A model generated the notes under the pieces. The model made no database searches. It was not told the origin of the DNA and saw only the letters and a program-made list of their open reading frames with translations. Of a stretch of DNA of 64,000 bases, positions 24,801 through 33,067 are shown piece after piece. A program made the position numbers and the translations under genes. Origin of the DNA: Streptomyces katrae (GTDB lineage Bacteria; Actinomycetota; Actinomycetes; Streptomycetales; Streptomycetaceae); assembly GCF_002028425.1 (NCBI RefSeq), contig NZ_CP020042.1, forward strand, positions 2,976,001 to 3,040,000, given 5' to 3'. How positions within the stretch are numbered: the first letter of the stretch is position 1; each line of letters opens with the position of its first letter.

Positions 24801-25646
24801 CTAGAGCTCCTTGCGGACCTCGCCGCCGCCCAGGTTCCTGCCGCCCTTCGGCTGCTTGGGAGGCTTCGGCGCCTTGACCTTGACCGCCACTCCGCCCCAG
24901 AAGGCGAGGCCGTTGACGATCACCCGCGGGGCCCCAGGTTCCGGGCGGCTCTCCAGGGACCGGCCCTGGTCGAAGCCCCCCATGATGCCGATGCCCCGTA
25001 CGTCGACCTCGACGCCCGGCGGGACGGTGATCTCGATGCCGCCCATGATGGCCACGCAGGTGATGACGACCTCGCGCGCCGCGAAGTCGGCCTCGCGCAG
25101 GTCGAGCTCGCCGCCGCCCCAGAAGGCCACGGCGTTGAACTGCGCGGGCACCGTCCAGTGCCCCTTGCGCTGGAACCCCGACATGATCGCGACCGCCGAC
25201 GAGGAGGCCCACGTACCGCCGATGCGGGACTGCCAGGACGAGGTGGCGGAGACGGGGCCGGGAGCGTAGGAGAGGGCCGAGGAGGACTCGGGGGCCGGAA
25301 GGTCGCTGGTCAGGGGTTCGAGTTCGGCGTACGTACGGGACTTGTACGCCGCCTCCAGCCGCTCCTCGAACTCCTCCATGTCCAGCCGGCCCTCGGCGAC
25401 GGCGTCCCGCAGGCGCTCGACGACCCGCTCGCGGTCGGCGTCCGACGCCCGCAGGGAGGGGGCGGCCTCCGCCCGAGATGCCCGAGGGGCCTGAGATGTC
25501 TGAGGGGCCTGAGATACCTGAGATACCTGAGATGCCTGAGGGGCCTGAGGGGCCTGAGGGGCCTGGCCTTGAGGGCCCTGGCCTTGGGGGGCCTTGTCCA
25601 GGGAGGTCTTCTCCGGCGTCGCCTGCTCCGGGCGCTCGTCACTCAT
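24801..25646 (-). CDS. DUF1707 and LiaF-like domain protein
   Basis: Protein of 281 residues. A Gln/Ala/Pro/Ser repeat region (about 20-55, units such as APQAPQ and SQVSQ) is followed by a DUF1707 module (LRASDADRERVVERLRDAVA, GRLDMEEFEERLEAAYKSRT). The C-terminal half resembles the cell-wall-active antibiotic response (LiaF/DUF2154) fold, with AFWGGGELDLREADF and CVAIMGGIEITVPPGVEVDV. Related proteins modulate envelope stress signalling, but here no two-component genes adjoin. No membrane helix is evident. The repeat part is encoded by short CCTGAG-type DNA repeats. Confidence 0.8.
   Translation of the reverse strand: MSDERPEQATPEKTSLDKAPQGQGPQGQAPQAPQAPQASQVSQVSQAPQTSQAPRASRAEAAPSLRASDADRERVVERLRDAVAEGRLDMEEFEERLEAAYKSRTYAELEPLTSDLPAPESSSALSYAPGPVSATSSWQSRIGGTWASSSAVAIMSGFQRKGHWTVPAQFNAVAFWGGGELDLREADFAAREVVITCVAIMGGIEITVPPGVEVDVRGIGIMGGFDQGRSLESRPEPGAPRVIVNGLAFWGGVAVKVKAPKPPKQPKGGRNLGGGEVRKEL
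25475..25590 (-). repeat. Short coding repeat in the DUF1707 gene
   Basis: On the plus strand the units CCTGAGATA, CCTGAGATG and CCTGAGGGG recur about ten times. They encode the Gln/Ala/Ser/Pro linker on the minus strand. The stretch is lower in GC than its surroundings and is likely to vary in length between strains. Confidence 0.7.
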
Positions 25647-25760
25647 GCGGGTCAGACTATGCAGAGAAGCCCGGCGGTTGAACGGTCCCGACCCCGGGCG
25701 GCACCCCGACCCCGCCCCTGATTTCCCCCTGACCTCCGCCCCCGGACGGCCCCGCCCCCC

Positions 25761-26723
25761 TCAGCCCCGCCCCGCGTACATCCGTGCGATCACGTCCTCG
25801 ATGTCCGGCTCCCGCACCGACAGGTCCAGCAGCGGATACCGCGCCGCCACCGCCGCCACCAGCGGCGCCGCCGACTCCCGGGCCGGGAAGGCCAGCCACT
25901 GCCGCGCCCCCTCCACCCGCACCACCCGCGCCCCCGCCACCTCCAGCGGCGGGAGCTCCCGCTCCAGGTCCACCACCAGGGTCCGCTCACCGCCCTCCCC
26001 CAGCGCGTGCAGACCGCCCAGCGCCCCGTCGTACACCAGCCGGCCGTGGTCGATGACCATCACCCGTTCGCACAGCTGCTCGATGTCCTGGAGGTCGTGC
26101 GTCGTCAGCAGCACCGTCGTCCCGAGCTCCTCGTTCAGCTGCCGCAGGAACTCCCGCACCCGCGCCTTGCTGACCACGTCCAGCCCGATCGTCGGCTCGT
26201 CCAGGTACAGCACCTCCGGGTCGTGCAGCAGCGCCGCCGCGATGTCCCCGCGCATCCGCTGCCCCAGCGACAGCTGCCGCACTGGCACGTCCAGCAGCGC
26301 CGCGAGGTCCAGCCGGTCCACGCAGCGGTCCAGGTTCTCCCGGAACCGGGCCTCCGGGATCCGGTACATGCGGCGCATCAGCCCGTACGAGTCCTTCAGC
26401 GGCAGGTCCCACCACAGGGTGGTCCGCTGCCCGAAGACCACCCCGATCCGGTGCGCGAGGCGCATCCGCTCCCGCGACGGGTCGATGCCCGCGACCCGCA
26501 GCCGGCCGCCGCTCGGGGTGAGGATGCCCGTCAGCATCTTGATCGTGGTGGACTTCCCCGCGCCGTTGGGCCCGATGTACCCGACCACCTCGCCCCGGGC
26601 GACCTCGAAACTGATCCCGTCCACTGCCCTGACCCGGCGTTTCTCCCTGCGCACCAGCCCGACACGGCGCCGGACCTCGAAGACCTTCTCGACCGCCTCC
26701 AGAGAGACGAGGACATCGGACAC
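25761..26723 (-). CDS. ABC-2 type exporter ATP-binding protein
   Basis: ATPase of 320 residues. Walker A is GPNGAGKST, the signature lies in LSLGQRMRGD, Walker B is VLYLDEPTIGLD, and the switch His is in LTTHD. An insert upstream of the core (VRRRVGLVRREKRRVRAVDG) is typical of the subfamily that pairs with DUF990-type permeases. The C-terminal domain after residue 230 is specific to this exporter group. GTG at 26723 begins 2 bases after the permease stop. It powers the two permeases transcribed ahead of it; the substrate is unknown. Confidence 0.88.
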   Translation of the reverse strand: MSDVLVSLEAVEKVFEVRRRVGLVRREKRRVRAVDGISFEVARGEVVGYIGPNGAGKSTTIKMLTGILTPSGGRLRVAGIDPSRERMRLAHRIGVVFGQRTTLWWDLPLKDSYGLMRRMYRIPEARFRENLDRCVDRLDLAALLDVPVRQLSLGQRMRGDIAAALLHDPEVLYLDEPTIGLDVVSKARVREFLRQLNEELGTTVLLTTHDLQDIEQLCERVMVIDHGRLVYDGALGGLHALGEGGERTLVVDLERELPPLEVAGARVVRVEGARQWLAFPARESAAPLVAAVAARYPLLDLSVREPDIEDVIARMYAGRG

Positions 26724-26725
26724 GA

Positions 26726-27625
26726 CTAGCTCCCCGTGCTTCGGTACGAACGGACCCCCGCGCGCCACGCCAGCGACGCGGGCAGGAACACCGCGAAGGC
26801 GACCAGCGGGCTCAGGTACGCGGCCCACCCCGGCAGCCCCAGCGGATCGGGCCGGCCCAGCACGTACAGCGCGGGCAGCCAGTTGACGAAGGCCAGCGGG
26901 ACCACGAAGGTCACCCCGCGCAGCAGCTCCTTCCCGAACACCGTCGGCGGGTACTGGAGCATGGTGCAGCCCCCGTACGTGAAGGAGTTCTGCACCTCCG
27001 CCGCGTCCCCGGCGACGAACTGGAAGGCCGCCCCGGCCACGAGCACCCCGCCGAAGATCCCTGCCCCGGCCACCACCATGACCGGCACCAGCAGCACCTT
27101 CCCCGGCGTCCAGTCCACGTCCAGCACCGAGAGCGCCCAGCCCAGCACCCCCAGCCCCTGCGCGATCCGCCCCAGCCGCCGCAGCGCGAACCGGTCGGCG
27201 GCCACCTGTGCGAGCAGCGGGACGGGCCGCACCAGCATGGTGTCGAGGGAGCCGTCGCGGATCCGGGCGCCGACCCGCTCGGTGTTGCCGAGGAGCAGGT
27301 CCGCCAGCCCGAGGGAGGCGGAGCAGGACCCGTACAGGAGGGCGATCTCGGGAAGGGTGAACCCGCCGAGCGCCTCCACGTGGGAGAACATGACGGCGAT
27401 CGCGACGAAGTCGAGCACCGTGATGGCCGCGTTCCCGACCGTGGCCAGCAGGAACGACGCCCGGTACGCCATCGTCGAGCGGATCCACATCCCCACGATC
27501 AGCCCGTAGCCCCGCAGCCCCTCGCGCAGCCGGCCACCGCGCCCCGGCGCGGGCTCGTACGGCCACCGCCCCGGGCCGCCCGGTGCCGCCCCCGCCCCCG
27601 TACGGCTCACCACCGTCTCAGCCAC
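26726..27625 (-). CDS. ABC-2 family transporter permease (subunit 2)
   Basis: Membrane protein of 299 residues with about six helices, among them SFLLATVGNAAITVLDFVAI, VLLVPVMVVAGAGIFGGVLV and YLSPLVAFAVFLPASLAW. RIRDGSLDTMLVRPVPLLAQ is characteristic of the DUF990/ABC2_membrane_6 permeases. The GTG start overlaps the end of the other permease gene, so the two are coupled and probably form a heterodimeric channel. Confidence 0.83.
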   Translation of the reverse strand: MAETVVSRTGAGAAPGGPGRWPYEPAPGRGGRLREGLRGYGLIVGMWIRSTMAYRASFLLATVGNAAITVLDFVAIAVMFSHVEALGGFTLPEIALLYGSCSASLGLADLLLGNTERVGARIRDGSLDTMLVRPVPLLAQVAADRFALRRLGRIAQGLGVLGWALSVLDVDWTPGKVLLVPVMVVAGAGIFGGVLVAGAAFQFVAGDAAEVQNSFTYGGCTMLQYPPTVFGKELLRGVTFVVPLAFVNWLPALYVLGRPDPLGLPGWAAYLSPLVAFAVFLPASLAWRAGVRSYRSTGS

Positions 27626-28421
27626 CCTGGACCACCACCTTCCGCGTGGCCGCCGACTGCACCAGCCGCCCCGCACCCAGCAGCCCCACCGCCCACACCG
27701 CCTGGAAGCCCAGCGCCCGCACCGCTCCTCCGGACCCGGCGTGGGTGCCGAGCAGCACGTCCAGCGGGACCTGGAGCATCGCGGCCCACGGCAGCAGCCG
27801 CACCACCTCGCCGAAGCCTCCGGGGAAGACGGTCAGGGGCAGCAGCATCCCGGAGAAGAAGACGGTGACGACGGTCGCCATCAGGTTGACGCCCGCCCCG
27901 TCCAGCAGCCAGAACGCGGCCAGCGCCAGCAGGTACCGCACCCCGAACCCGACGACCAGCCCGAGGGCCACCGACAGCAGGAACAGCAGCCAGCGCAGCG
28001 GATCGGACGGCAGCGCCAGGGTGAAGGCGCACGCCCCGGCCGCCAGCGGCAGCAGCCCGCGCCCCAGCAACTGGAAGCCCGCACGGCCCAGGTCGGTCGC
28101 CAGCCACCAGGCCTGGAGGTCGGCCGGACGGTACAGGTCGACGGCGACGTCACCCGTACGGATGCGTTCCTGGAGCTCCTCCTGGAAGCCGCCGCCGATG
28201 AGCGAGGCGGCCGCCAGCAGGGCCTGGCTGACCCAGACGAAGGTGAGGGCCTGGGCCTGGTCGTAGCCGCCGAGGTGGGGGCGCTCGTCCCACAGGGCGA
28301 TGTACGTGTACGCGACGATGAAGCCGAAGACCGTGTTGGTGAAGACGCCTGCGGCGGTCGCCGTCCCGTAGGCCGCATAGCGGCGGAACCCGCCCGCGGC
28401 GACGGCCAGATAGAGCCGCAC
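27618..28421 (-). CDS. ABC-2 family transporter permease (subunit 1)
   Basis: Membrane protein of 267 residues, first gene of the three-gene exporter operon. Helices include GVFTNTVFGFIVAYTYIALW, LLFLLSVALGLVVGFGVRYL and LMATVVTVFFSGMLLPLTVF. RIRTGDVAVDLYRPADLQAWW is the counterpart of the signature in the second permease. Start is GTG. The 174 bases to the divergent PBP gene must contain both promoters. Relatives are listed as viologen- or drug-export-like systems, but no substrate can be read from the sequence. Confidence 0.83.
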   Translation of the reverse strand: MRLYLAVAAGGFRRYAAYGTATAAGVFTNTVFGFIVAYTYIALWDERPHLGGYDQAQALTFVWVSQALLAAASLIGGGFQEELQERIRTGDVAVDLYRPADLQAWWLATDLGRAGFQLLGRGLLPLAAGACAFTLALPSDPLRWLLFLLSVALGLVVGFGVRYLLALAAFWLLDGAGVNLMATVVTVFFSGMLLPLTVFPGGFGEVVRLLPWAAMLQVPLDVLLGTHAGSGGAVRALGFQAVWAVGLLGAGRLVQSAATRKVVVQGG

Positions 28422-28595
28422 CGTATCCCTCCGTTTTCCACGTCGTTCCTACGTCGGCCAAAGCGCGCGAGCTTAGTGCGGAGGGGCGAGCCACGCGACC
28501 GTTTTATGCCCGTCCGGAGCGGAAGCAGCGGCCATCGGGTAGACACCATGAGGTACAGATGTGGATATTGCGCACGGTCACGAGGAGTCCCGGCG

Positions 28596-31127
28596 ATGAG
28601 CGACCAGTCACCACCCCCGGGCTGGACCCCTCGTGATCCGGACACCCCGAAGCCGCAGGGGCCCACGGGACCACGGGGCGACGGCGGCAAGGACAACAGC
28701 AAGGGCAAGGGCAAGGGCAGCCGCAACGCCAAGGCCAAGGGCAAGGGCAAGGCCAAGGCCGGCCCCAACGGCAGCGCCAGCGCCAGCCCGAGCCCCAAGG
28801 TGAAACGCAAGCGCACCGGATGGCGGCGTCTCCTCCCCACCTGGCGGATGGTCCTCGGCGGGATCCTGCTGCTCCTCCTGCTGCTCGGCGGCGCGCTCGT
28901 CGCCGGCTACCTGCTGGTCGACATCCCGCCGGCCAACTCGGCCGCCACCGCCCAGTCCAACGTGTTCCTCTACGCCGACGGTTCCCAGCTCGCCCGCGAC
29001 GGCGAGGTGAACCGCGTCAACGTCCCGCTCTCCCAGGTCCCCCGCACCGTCCAGGAGGCCGTACTGGCCGCCGAGGACCGGGACTTCTATTCCGAACGGG
29101 CGGTGGACCCCAAGGCGATGATCCGCGCCGCCTGGAACACCGCCACCGGCAAGGGCACGCAGTCCGGCTCCACCATCACCCAGCAGTACGTCAAGAACTA
29201 CTACCTGGGCCAGGAACAGACGATCAAACGCAAGGTCAAGGAGTTCTTCATCGCGATCAAACTCGGTCGCGAGAAGTCGAAGGACTACATCCTCGAGGGC
29301 TACCTGAACACCAGTTACTTCGGCCGCAACGCCTACGGCATCCAGGCCGCCGCCCAGGCCTACTACGGCAAGGACGTCAACAAGCTCACCACCCCCGAAG
29401 GCGCCTACCTCGCCACCCTCCTCAACTCCCCCAGCGCCTTCGACGTCGTCGCCCACCCCCAGAGCCGCGCCCGCGCCCTCGCCCGCTGGAACTACGTCCT
29501 CGACGGCATGGTCAAGAAGAAGTGGATGACCCCCGAGGAGCGGGCCGCGGCCACCTTCCCCGAACCGGGCAAGGTCCGCGCCGCCGCCGGACTCTCCGGC
29601 CAGCGCGGCTACCTCGTCGAAGCCGTCAAGGACTACATCTCCGAACACAAGATCCTCGACGACAAGACCCTGGCCGAGGGCGGGTACCGGATCACCACCA
29701 CCATCGACAAGCGCCGCGAGAACGCCTTCGTCGACGCCGTCCAGAAGCAGATGGTCGACAAGCTCGACCCGGCGGGCCGCCCGGCCGACAAGGTGGTGCG
29801 CGCCGGCGGGGTCTCCATCGACCCGGCCACCGGCAAGGTCGTCGCCATGTACGGCGGCATCGACTACACCAGGCAGTACGTCAACAACGCGACCCGGCAC
29901 GACTACCAGGTGGCCTCCACCTTCAAGCCGTTCGTCTTCGCCTCCGCCGTCGAGAACGACTCCCGCACCCAGGACGGCCGCCGGATCACCCCGAACACGG
30001 TCTACAACGGCGACAACCGGCGCCGCGTCGTCGGCACCCGCATTCCCTACGCCCCCGAGAACGAGGGCCAGCAGTCGTACGGTCAGATCACGGTCAACAC
30101 CGCCACCGACCTCTCCGTCAACACCGTCTTCGCCCAGATGGTCGTCGACGTCGGCACGGAGAAGGTCAAGCAGACGGCGATCGGCCTCGGCCTCCCCGAG
30201 GACACGCCGAACTTCGACGCCGTCCCGGCCATGGCGCTCGGCACCATGCAGGCCAGCGTGCTGGACATGACCCAGGCGTACGCGACCCTCGCCGACCACG
30301 GCCGGCGCACCCCGTACACCCTCGTGGAGAAGATCACCAAGGAGGGCGACACCCTGCACCTGCCCGACCGCACCCCCCAGCAGGCCGTGAGCCGCGAAGC
30401 GGCCGACACGACCACCTCCATGCTGGTCAGCGTCGTGGACAACGGCACCGGTACGGAGGCCCTCGCGGCCGGCCGGCCGGCGGCGGGCAAGACCGGCACC
30501 GCCGAGCAGGACCGCGCCGCCTGGTTCGCCGCGTACACCCCCGACCTGGTGACGGTCGTCTCGGTCATGGGACAGGACCCCGACTCGGGCACCCTCGAAC
30601 CCCTGTACGGGGCCCTCGGCGAACCCCGCCTCGGAGGCGGCGGCTACCCGGCGCGGATCTGGGCGGCGTACACGAAGAAGGCCCTGGAGGGGACGGAGCC
30701 GGCCGACTTCGACCTGGACCTCCAGCCGGGCGCGGCCCAGCCCCCGCCACCGGTCCAGCCCACCACCCCGCAGCAGCCCCAGGGCAGCCGCCCGCCGTGG
30801 CTGCCGGACCAGAGCGGCCGCCCCAACCCCCCGAACGGGGGCCAGGACAACGGCGGGCGGACGAACGGGGGCCAGAACACGGGAGGCCAGACGAACGGCG
30901 GCCAGAACACCGGAGGCCAGACGACAGGAGGCCAGACCAACGGCGGTCAGACCAACGGAGGCCAGACAACCGGAGGCCAGACCAACGGCGGTCAGACGAC
31001 CGGCGGCCAGACCAACGGAGGCGACACCACGGGCGCCACGGGCGGCGGTGGCGAAACCAACGGCGGCCAGGCCACGGGCGGCGGCCTCACCCCGCGCCGC
31101 CGCCCTCCGTCGCTGTTCCTCGAATGA
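28596..31127 (+). CDS. Bifunctional penicillin-binding protein (class A PBP)
   Basis: Peptidoglycan polymerase of 843 residues. A Lys/Gly-rich cytoplasmic tail (to about 75) precedes one membrane helix (MVLGGILLLLLLLGGALVAG). The GT51 glycosyltransferase has the catalytic Glu in AAEDRDFYSE and motif 2 GSTITQQYVKN. The transpeptidase has S-x-x-K in ASTFKPF, S-x-N in SVNTVF and KTGTAEQ. The C-terminal about 130 residues are Pro-rich and then Gly/Gln/Thr/Asn repeats (GGQTNGGQTTGG), probably a wall-spanning disordered tail. ATG follows GAGGAG. It corresponds by position to SCO2897 of S. coelicolor, recalled and not checked. Confidence 0.92.
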   Translation: MSDQSPPPGWTPRDPDTPKPQGPTGPRGDGGKDNSKGKGKGSRNAKAKGKGKAKAGPNGSASASPSPKVKRKRTGWRRLLPTWRMVLGGILLLLLLLGGALVAGYLLVDIPPANSAATAQSNVFLYADGSQLARDGEVNRVNVPLSQVPRTVQEAVLAAEDRDFYSERAVDPKAMIRAAWNTATGKGTQSGSTITQQYVKNYYLGQEQTIKRKVKEFFIAIKLGREKSKDYILEGYLNTSYFGRNAYGIQAAAQAYYGKDVNKLTTPEGAYLATLLNSPSAFDVVAHPQSRARALARWNYVLDGMVKKKWMTPEERAAATFPEPGKVRAAAGLSGQRGYLVEAVKDYISEHKILDDKTLAEGGYRITTTIDKRRENAFVDAVQKQMVDKLDPAGRPADKVVRAGGVSIDPATGKVVAMYGGIDYTRQYVNNATRHDYQVASTFKPFVFASAVENDSRTQDGRRITPNTVYNGDNRRRVVGTRIPYAPENEGQQSYGQITVNTATDLSVNTVFAQMVVDVGTEKVKQTAIGLGLPEDTPNFDAVPAMALGTMQASVLDMTQAYATLADHGRRTPYTLVEKITKEGDTLHLPDRTPQQAVSREAADTTTSMLVSVVDNGTGTEALAAGRPAAGKTGTAEQDRAAWFAAYTPDLVTVVSVMGQDPDSGTLEPLYGALGEPRLGGGGYPARIWAAYTKKALEGTEPADFDLDLQPGAAQPPPPVQPTTPQQPQGSRPPWLPDQSGRPNPPNGGQDNGGRTNGGQNTGGQTNGGQNTGGQTTGGQTNGGQTNGGQTTGGQTNGGQTTGGQTNGGDTTGATGGGGETNGGQATGGGLTPRRRPPSLFLE
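30826..31085 (+). repeat. Coding repeat in the PBP C-terminal tail
   Basis: A 15-base unit encoding GGQ(T/N)(T/N) is repeated about 13-15 times with silent changes. This codes the Gly/Gln/Asn/Thr tail of the PBP. It is in frame and low-complexity, so copy number may vary. Confidence 0.85.
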
Positions 31128-31130
31128 CCG

Positions 31131-31451
31131 TCAGTGGCCGGAGGTGGCCTTCAGCCCCACCACCGCGACCAGCAGCAGACAGATGAAGAAGATCCGGGCG
31201 GCGGTGACGGGCTCCCCCAGCACCGCCATGCCGAGCACCGCCGCACCGGCCGCACCGATGCCCACCCACACGCCGTACGCCGTACCGATGGGCAGGGTCT
31301 TGGCCGCGTAGGACAGCAGCACCATGCTGGCGACGATCCCGGCACCGGTGAACACCGACGGCCACAGCCGGGTGAAGCCCTCGGTGAACTTCATGCCGAT
31401 CGACCAGCCGACCTCGAGCAGGCCGGCGAAGAGAAGAAGAACCCAGGCCAT
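31131..31451 (-). CDS. gdx: Guanidinium exporter, SMR family (Gdx/SugE)
   Basis: Small multidrug-resistance-type protein of 106 residues with four helices. The essential glutamate is in LLEVGWS (residue 13). The signature GWSIGMKFTEGFTRLWPS marks the SugE/Gdx branch, which exports guanidinium in exchange for protons, and not the EmrE branch. GGAGG stands 7 bases before the ATG. A guanidine-III riboswitch lies in the leader, which independently supports this substrate. It converges on the PBP gene with only 3 bases between stop codons. Confidence 0.92.
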   Translation of the reverse strand: MAWVLLLFAGLLEVGWSIGMKFTEGFTRLWPSVFTGAGIVASMVLLSYAAKTLPIGTAYGVWVGIGAAGAAVLGMAVLGEPVTAARIFFICLLLVAVVGLKATSGH

Positions 31452-31483
31452 GACGGCACCTCCGGGACGAGAACGAACGGGGT

Positions 31484-31530
31484 GCGTCGTCTTTGCGTCC
31501 AGCTACCCGGTACGGCGCGTCTCGTCGGGG
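31484..31530 (-). promoter_or_regulatory. Guanidine-III (ykkC-III) riboswitch
   Basis: The minus-strand RNA contains CGACGAG, GCGCCGTACC, GGGT, GGAC and AAGACG in the order and spacing of the guanidine-III pseudoknot. The first helix is CCCG with CGGG, a change from the pairing I recall for the T. fusca aptamer that keeps the helix. The second helix pairs GCGCCGT with ACGACGC, with one C-A mismatch. It ends 32 bases before the gdx ATG, so guanidine binding probably frees the GGAGG site. Confidence 0.82.
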
Positions 31531-31563
31531 CGGTTCCCCACCACCGTAGCAAAGGGGACGCAA

Positions 31564-31593
31564 AAGGGCCGGTGACCGGCGTCACCAGCCCTT
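31564..31593 (-). terminator. Intrinsic terminator after the GroES-like gene
   Basis: A 13-base stem with one G-T pair and a 4-base loop is followed on the minus strand by TTTT. It ends the groES-like transcript before the gdx riboswitch leader begins. Confidence 0.75.
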
Positions 31594-31611
31594 CACCCCT
31601 GCCGGGGACCG

Positions 31612-31953
31612 TCAGAGGTACAGCCCGGTCGAGTCCTTCGACCCCTCCAGCCGCTCCGCCGCCACGGCGTGCAGGTCCCGCTCGCGCATCAGCACGTACG
31701 TCGCCCCCCGCACCTCGACCTCGGCGCGGTCCTCGGGGTCGTACAGCACGCGGTCGCCGGGCTCCACGCTCCGTACGTTCTGCCCGACCGCGACCACCTC
31801 GGCCCAGGCGAGCCGCTTGCCCACCGCGGCCGTCGCCGGGATCAGGATCCCGCCGCCCGAGCGCCGCTCGCCCTCGGGGGTGTCGGACTTCACGAGCACG
31901 CGGTCGTGGAGCATGCGGATGGGCAGCTTGTCGTGGGTGGTGTTCTCGCTCAC
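31612..31953 (-). CDS. GroES-like co-chaperonin paralogue
   Basis: Cpn10-fold protein of 113 residues. PIRMLHDRVLVKSD and SGGGILIPATA are the conserved N-terminal strands, GKRLAWAEVVAVGQ and VEPGDRVLYDPEDRAEVEV follow, and YVLMRERDLHAV is the last strand. It lacks a groEL neighbour, so it is a stand-alone second GroES-like protein, not the main operon copy. Whether it caps a chaperonin is unknown. ATG start; a terminator lies directly downstream. Confidence 0.85.
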   Translation of the reverse strand: MSENTTHDKLPIRMLHDRVLVKSDTPEGERRSGGGILIPATAAVGKRLAWAEVVAVGQNVRSVEPGDRVLYDPEDRAEVEVRGATYVLMRERDLHAVAAERLEGSKDSTGLYL

Positions 31954-32014
31954 GCCACGAACCTACCTGCCGCCGCGCGCCGCGCACCCGTGAGGGTCGA
32001 CATCACGGCGGACG

Positions 32015-32332
32015 TCACCGCTTGCGGCGCGCGGAAGCCACGAGCAGCCCGACCACGCCGGCCGCGAGCAGCACGACGGGGGCGATCCGCTCGAAGCGCG
32101 GGGCGCCGTCCTCGTGGCGCAGGCCGTCCTTCACGTCGGTGATCAGCCGGTTGACGCACGCGACGGCGCGCCCGGCGGTGTGGTCGACCGTCGAGGCGAC
32201 CCTGGCCTTCGCGTCCCCGATGATCGTCTGCGGGTGCATGCGCACGCCGATCTCGTCGAGCGTCTCGGCGAGCTGCTCGCGGCGGCGGACGATGTCCGCC
32301 TCGATCTGTGCGGGGGTCCTGGCTTCCGGCAC
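32015..32332 (-). CDS. DUF3618 domain protein
   Basis: Protein of 105 residues. RTPAQIEADIVRRREQLAET is the DUF3618 signature, followed by helical sequence and a single C-terminal membrane helix (IAPVVLLAAGVVGLLVASA) with a basic end. It is likely tail-anchored with its helical domain in the cytoplasm. Function is unknown. The GTG start is divergent from bcp with 118 bases between them. Confidence 0.82.
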   Translation of the reverse strand: MPEARTPAQIEADIVRRREQLAETLDEIGVRMHPQTIIGDAKARVASTVDHTAGRAVACVNRLITDVKDGLRHEDGAPRFERIAPVVLLAAGVVGLLVASARRKR

Positions 32333-32450
32333 CGCGCTGCCTCCGTCGTCGTGTCTGGTCTTGTATGGGCTTGATCCGTCATGGACAGTCTGTCAGCTCA
32401 GTCAGCTTAGGCTCATGCCGTACGGATCCCCTCCCGAGGAGAGCACTGAC

Positions 32451-32918
32451 ATGAGCGAGCGACTCCAGCCGGGCGACCCCGCCCCCGCCTTCACCCTGCC
32501 CGACGCGGACGGCAACGAGGTGTCGCTGGCCGACCACAAGGGCCGCAAGGTGATCGTGTACTTCTACCCGGCGGCCCTGACCCCCGGCTGCACGAAGCAG
32601 GCCTGCGACTTCACGGACAACCTGGACGTGCTGGCCACGGCCGGCTACGACGTCATCGGCGTCTCCCCGGACAAGCCGGAGAAGCTGGCGAAGTTCCGTG
32701 AGCAGGAGCACCTGAAGGTCACCCTGGTCGGCGACCCGGAGAAGGAGGTCCTGGCGGCGTACGGGGCCTTCGGCGAGAAGAAGCTGTACGGCAAGACGGT
32801 GACCGGGGTCATCCGCTCCACGGTGGTCGTGGACGAGGAGGGCAAGGTCGAGCACGCCTTCTACAACGTCAAGGCGACGGGCCACGTAGCGAAGATCATC
32901 AAGGACCTGGGCATCTGA
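32451..32918 (+). CDS. bcp: Thioredoxin-dependent thiol peroxidase (Bcp/PrxQ)
   Basis: Peroxiredoxin of 155 residues that reduces hydroperoxides with thioredoxin. The peroxidatic Cys is in PAALTPGCTKQACDF, and the second Cys five residues later matches the alpha2-type Bcp arrangement. VIGVSPDKPEKLAKF and GVIRSTVVVDEEGKV complete the fold. The ATG begins the annotated protein MSERLQPGDPAPAF. A strong hairpin terminator follows. Confidence 0.93.
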   Translation: MSERLQPGDPAPAFTLPDADGNEVSLADHKGRKVIVYFYPAALTPGCTKQACDFTDNLDVLATAGYDVIGVSPDKPEKLAKFREQEHLKVTLVGDPEKEVLAAYGAFGEKKLYGKTVTGVIRSTVVVDEEGKVEHAFYNVKATGHVAKIIKDLGI

Positions 32919-32936
32919 CCCCGCCCACCCGTCCCC

Positions 32937-32975
32937 GCGGAACGGTCCGCACCCTCCCGGTGCGGACCGTTCCGC
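32937..32975. terminator. Perfect hairpin terminator after bcp
   Basis: Two 17-base arms (32937-32953 and 32959-32975) are fully complementary around a CTCCC loop, 18 bases after the bcp stop. It is strong enough to isolate bcp from the HNH genes. Confidence 0.85.
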
Positions 32976-33067
32976 TTATCGGACGAAATCTGCCGTAACC
33001 GTCCGACTACCGATCCGTTACTCCATGCGAGGTCCGCACACGTGGCCGAGAACAGGGGGTGGCGACC

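Noticed and set aside
27741..31127. Open frame extending the PBP upstream by nearly 290 codons
   Set aside because: The extra part is Gln/Arg/Pro-rich shadow of the ABC permease on the other strand. The strong GAGGAG site and typical N-terminus lie at 28596.
31451..31560. Leader before gdx considered as guanidine-I or guanidine-II riboswitch
   Set aside because: The ACGR double hairpins of class II and the long class I core are absent, whereas class III blocks are present in order.
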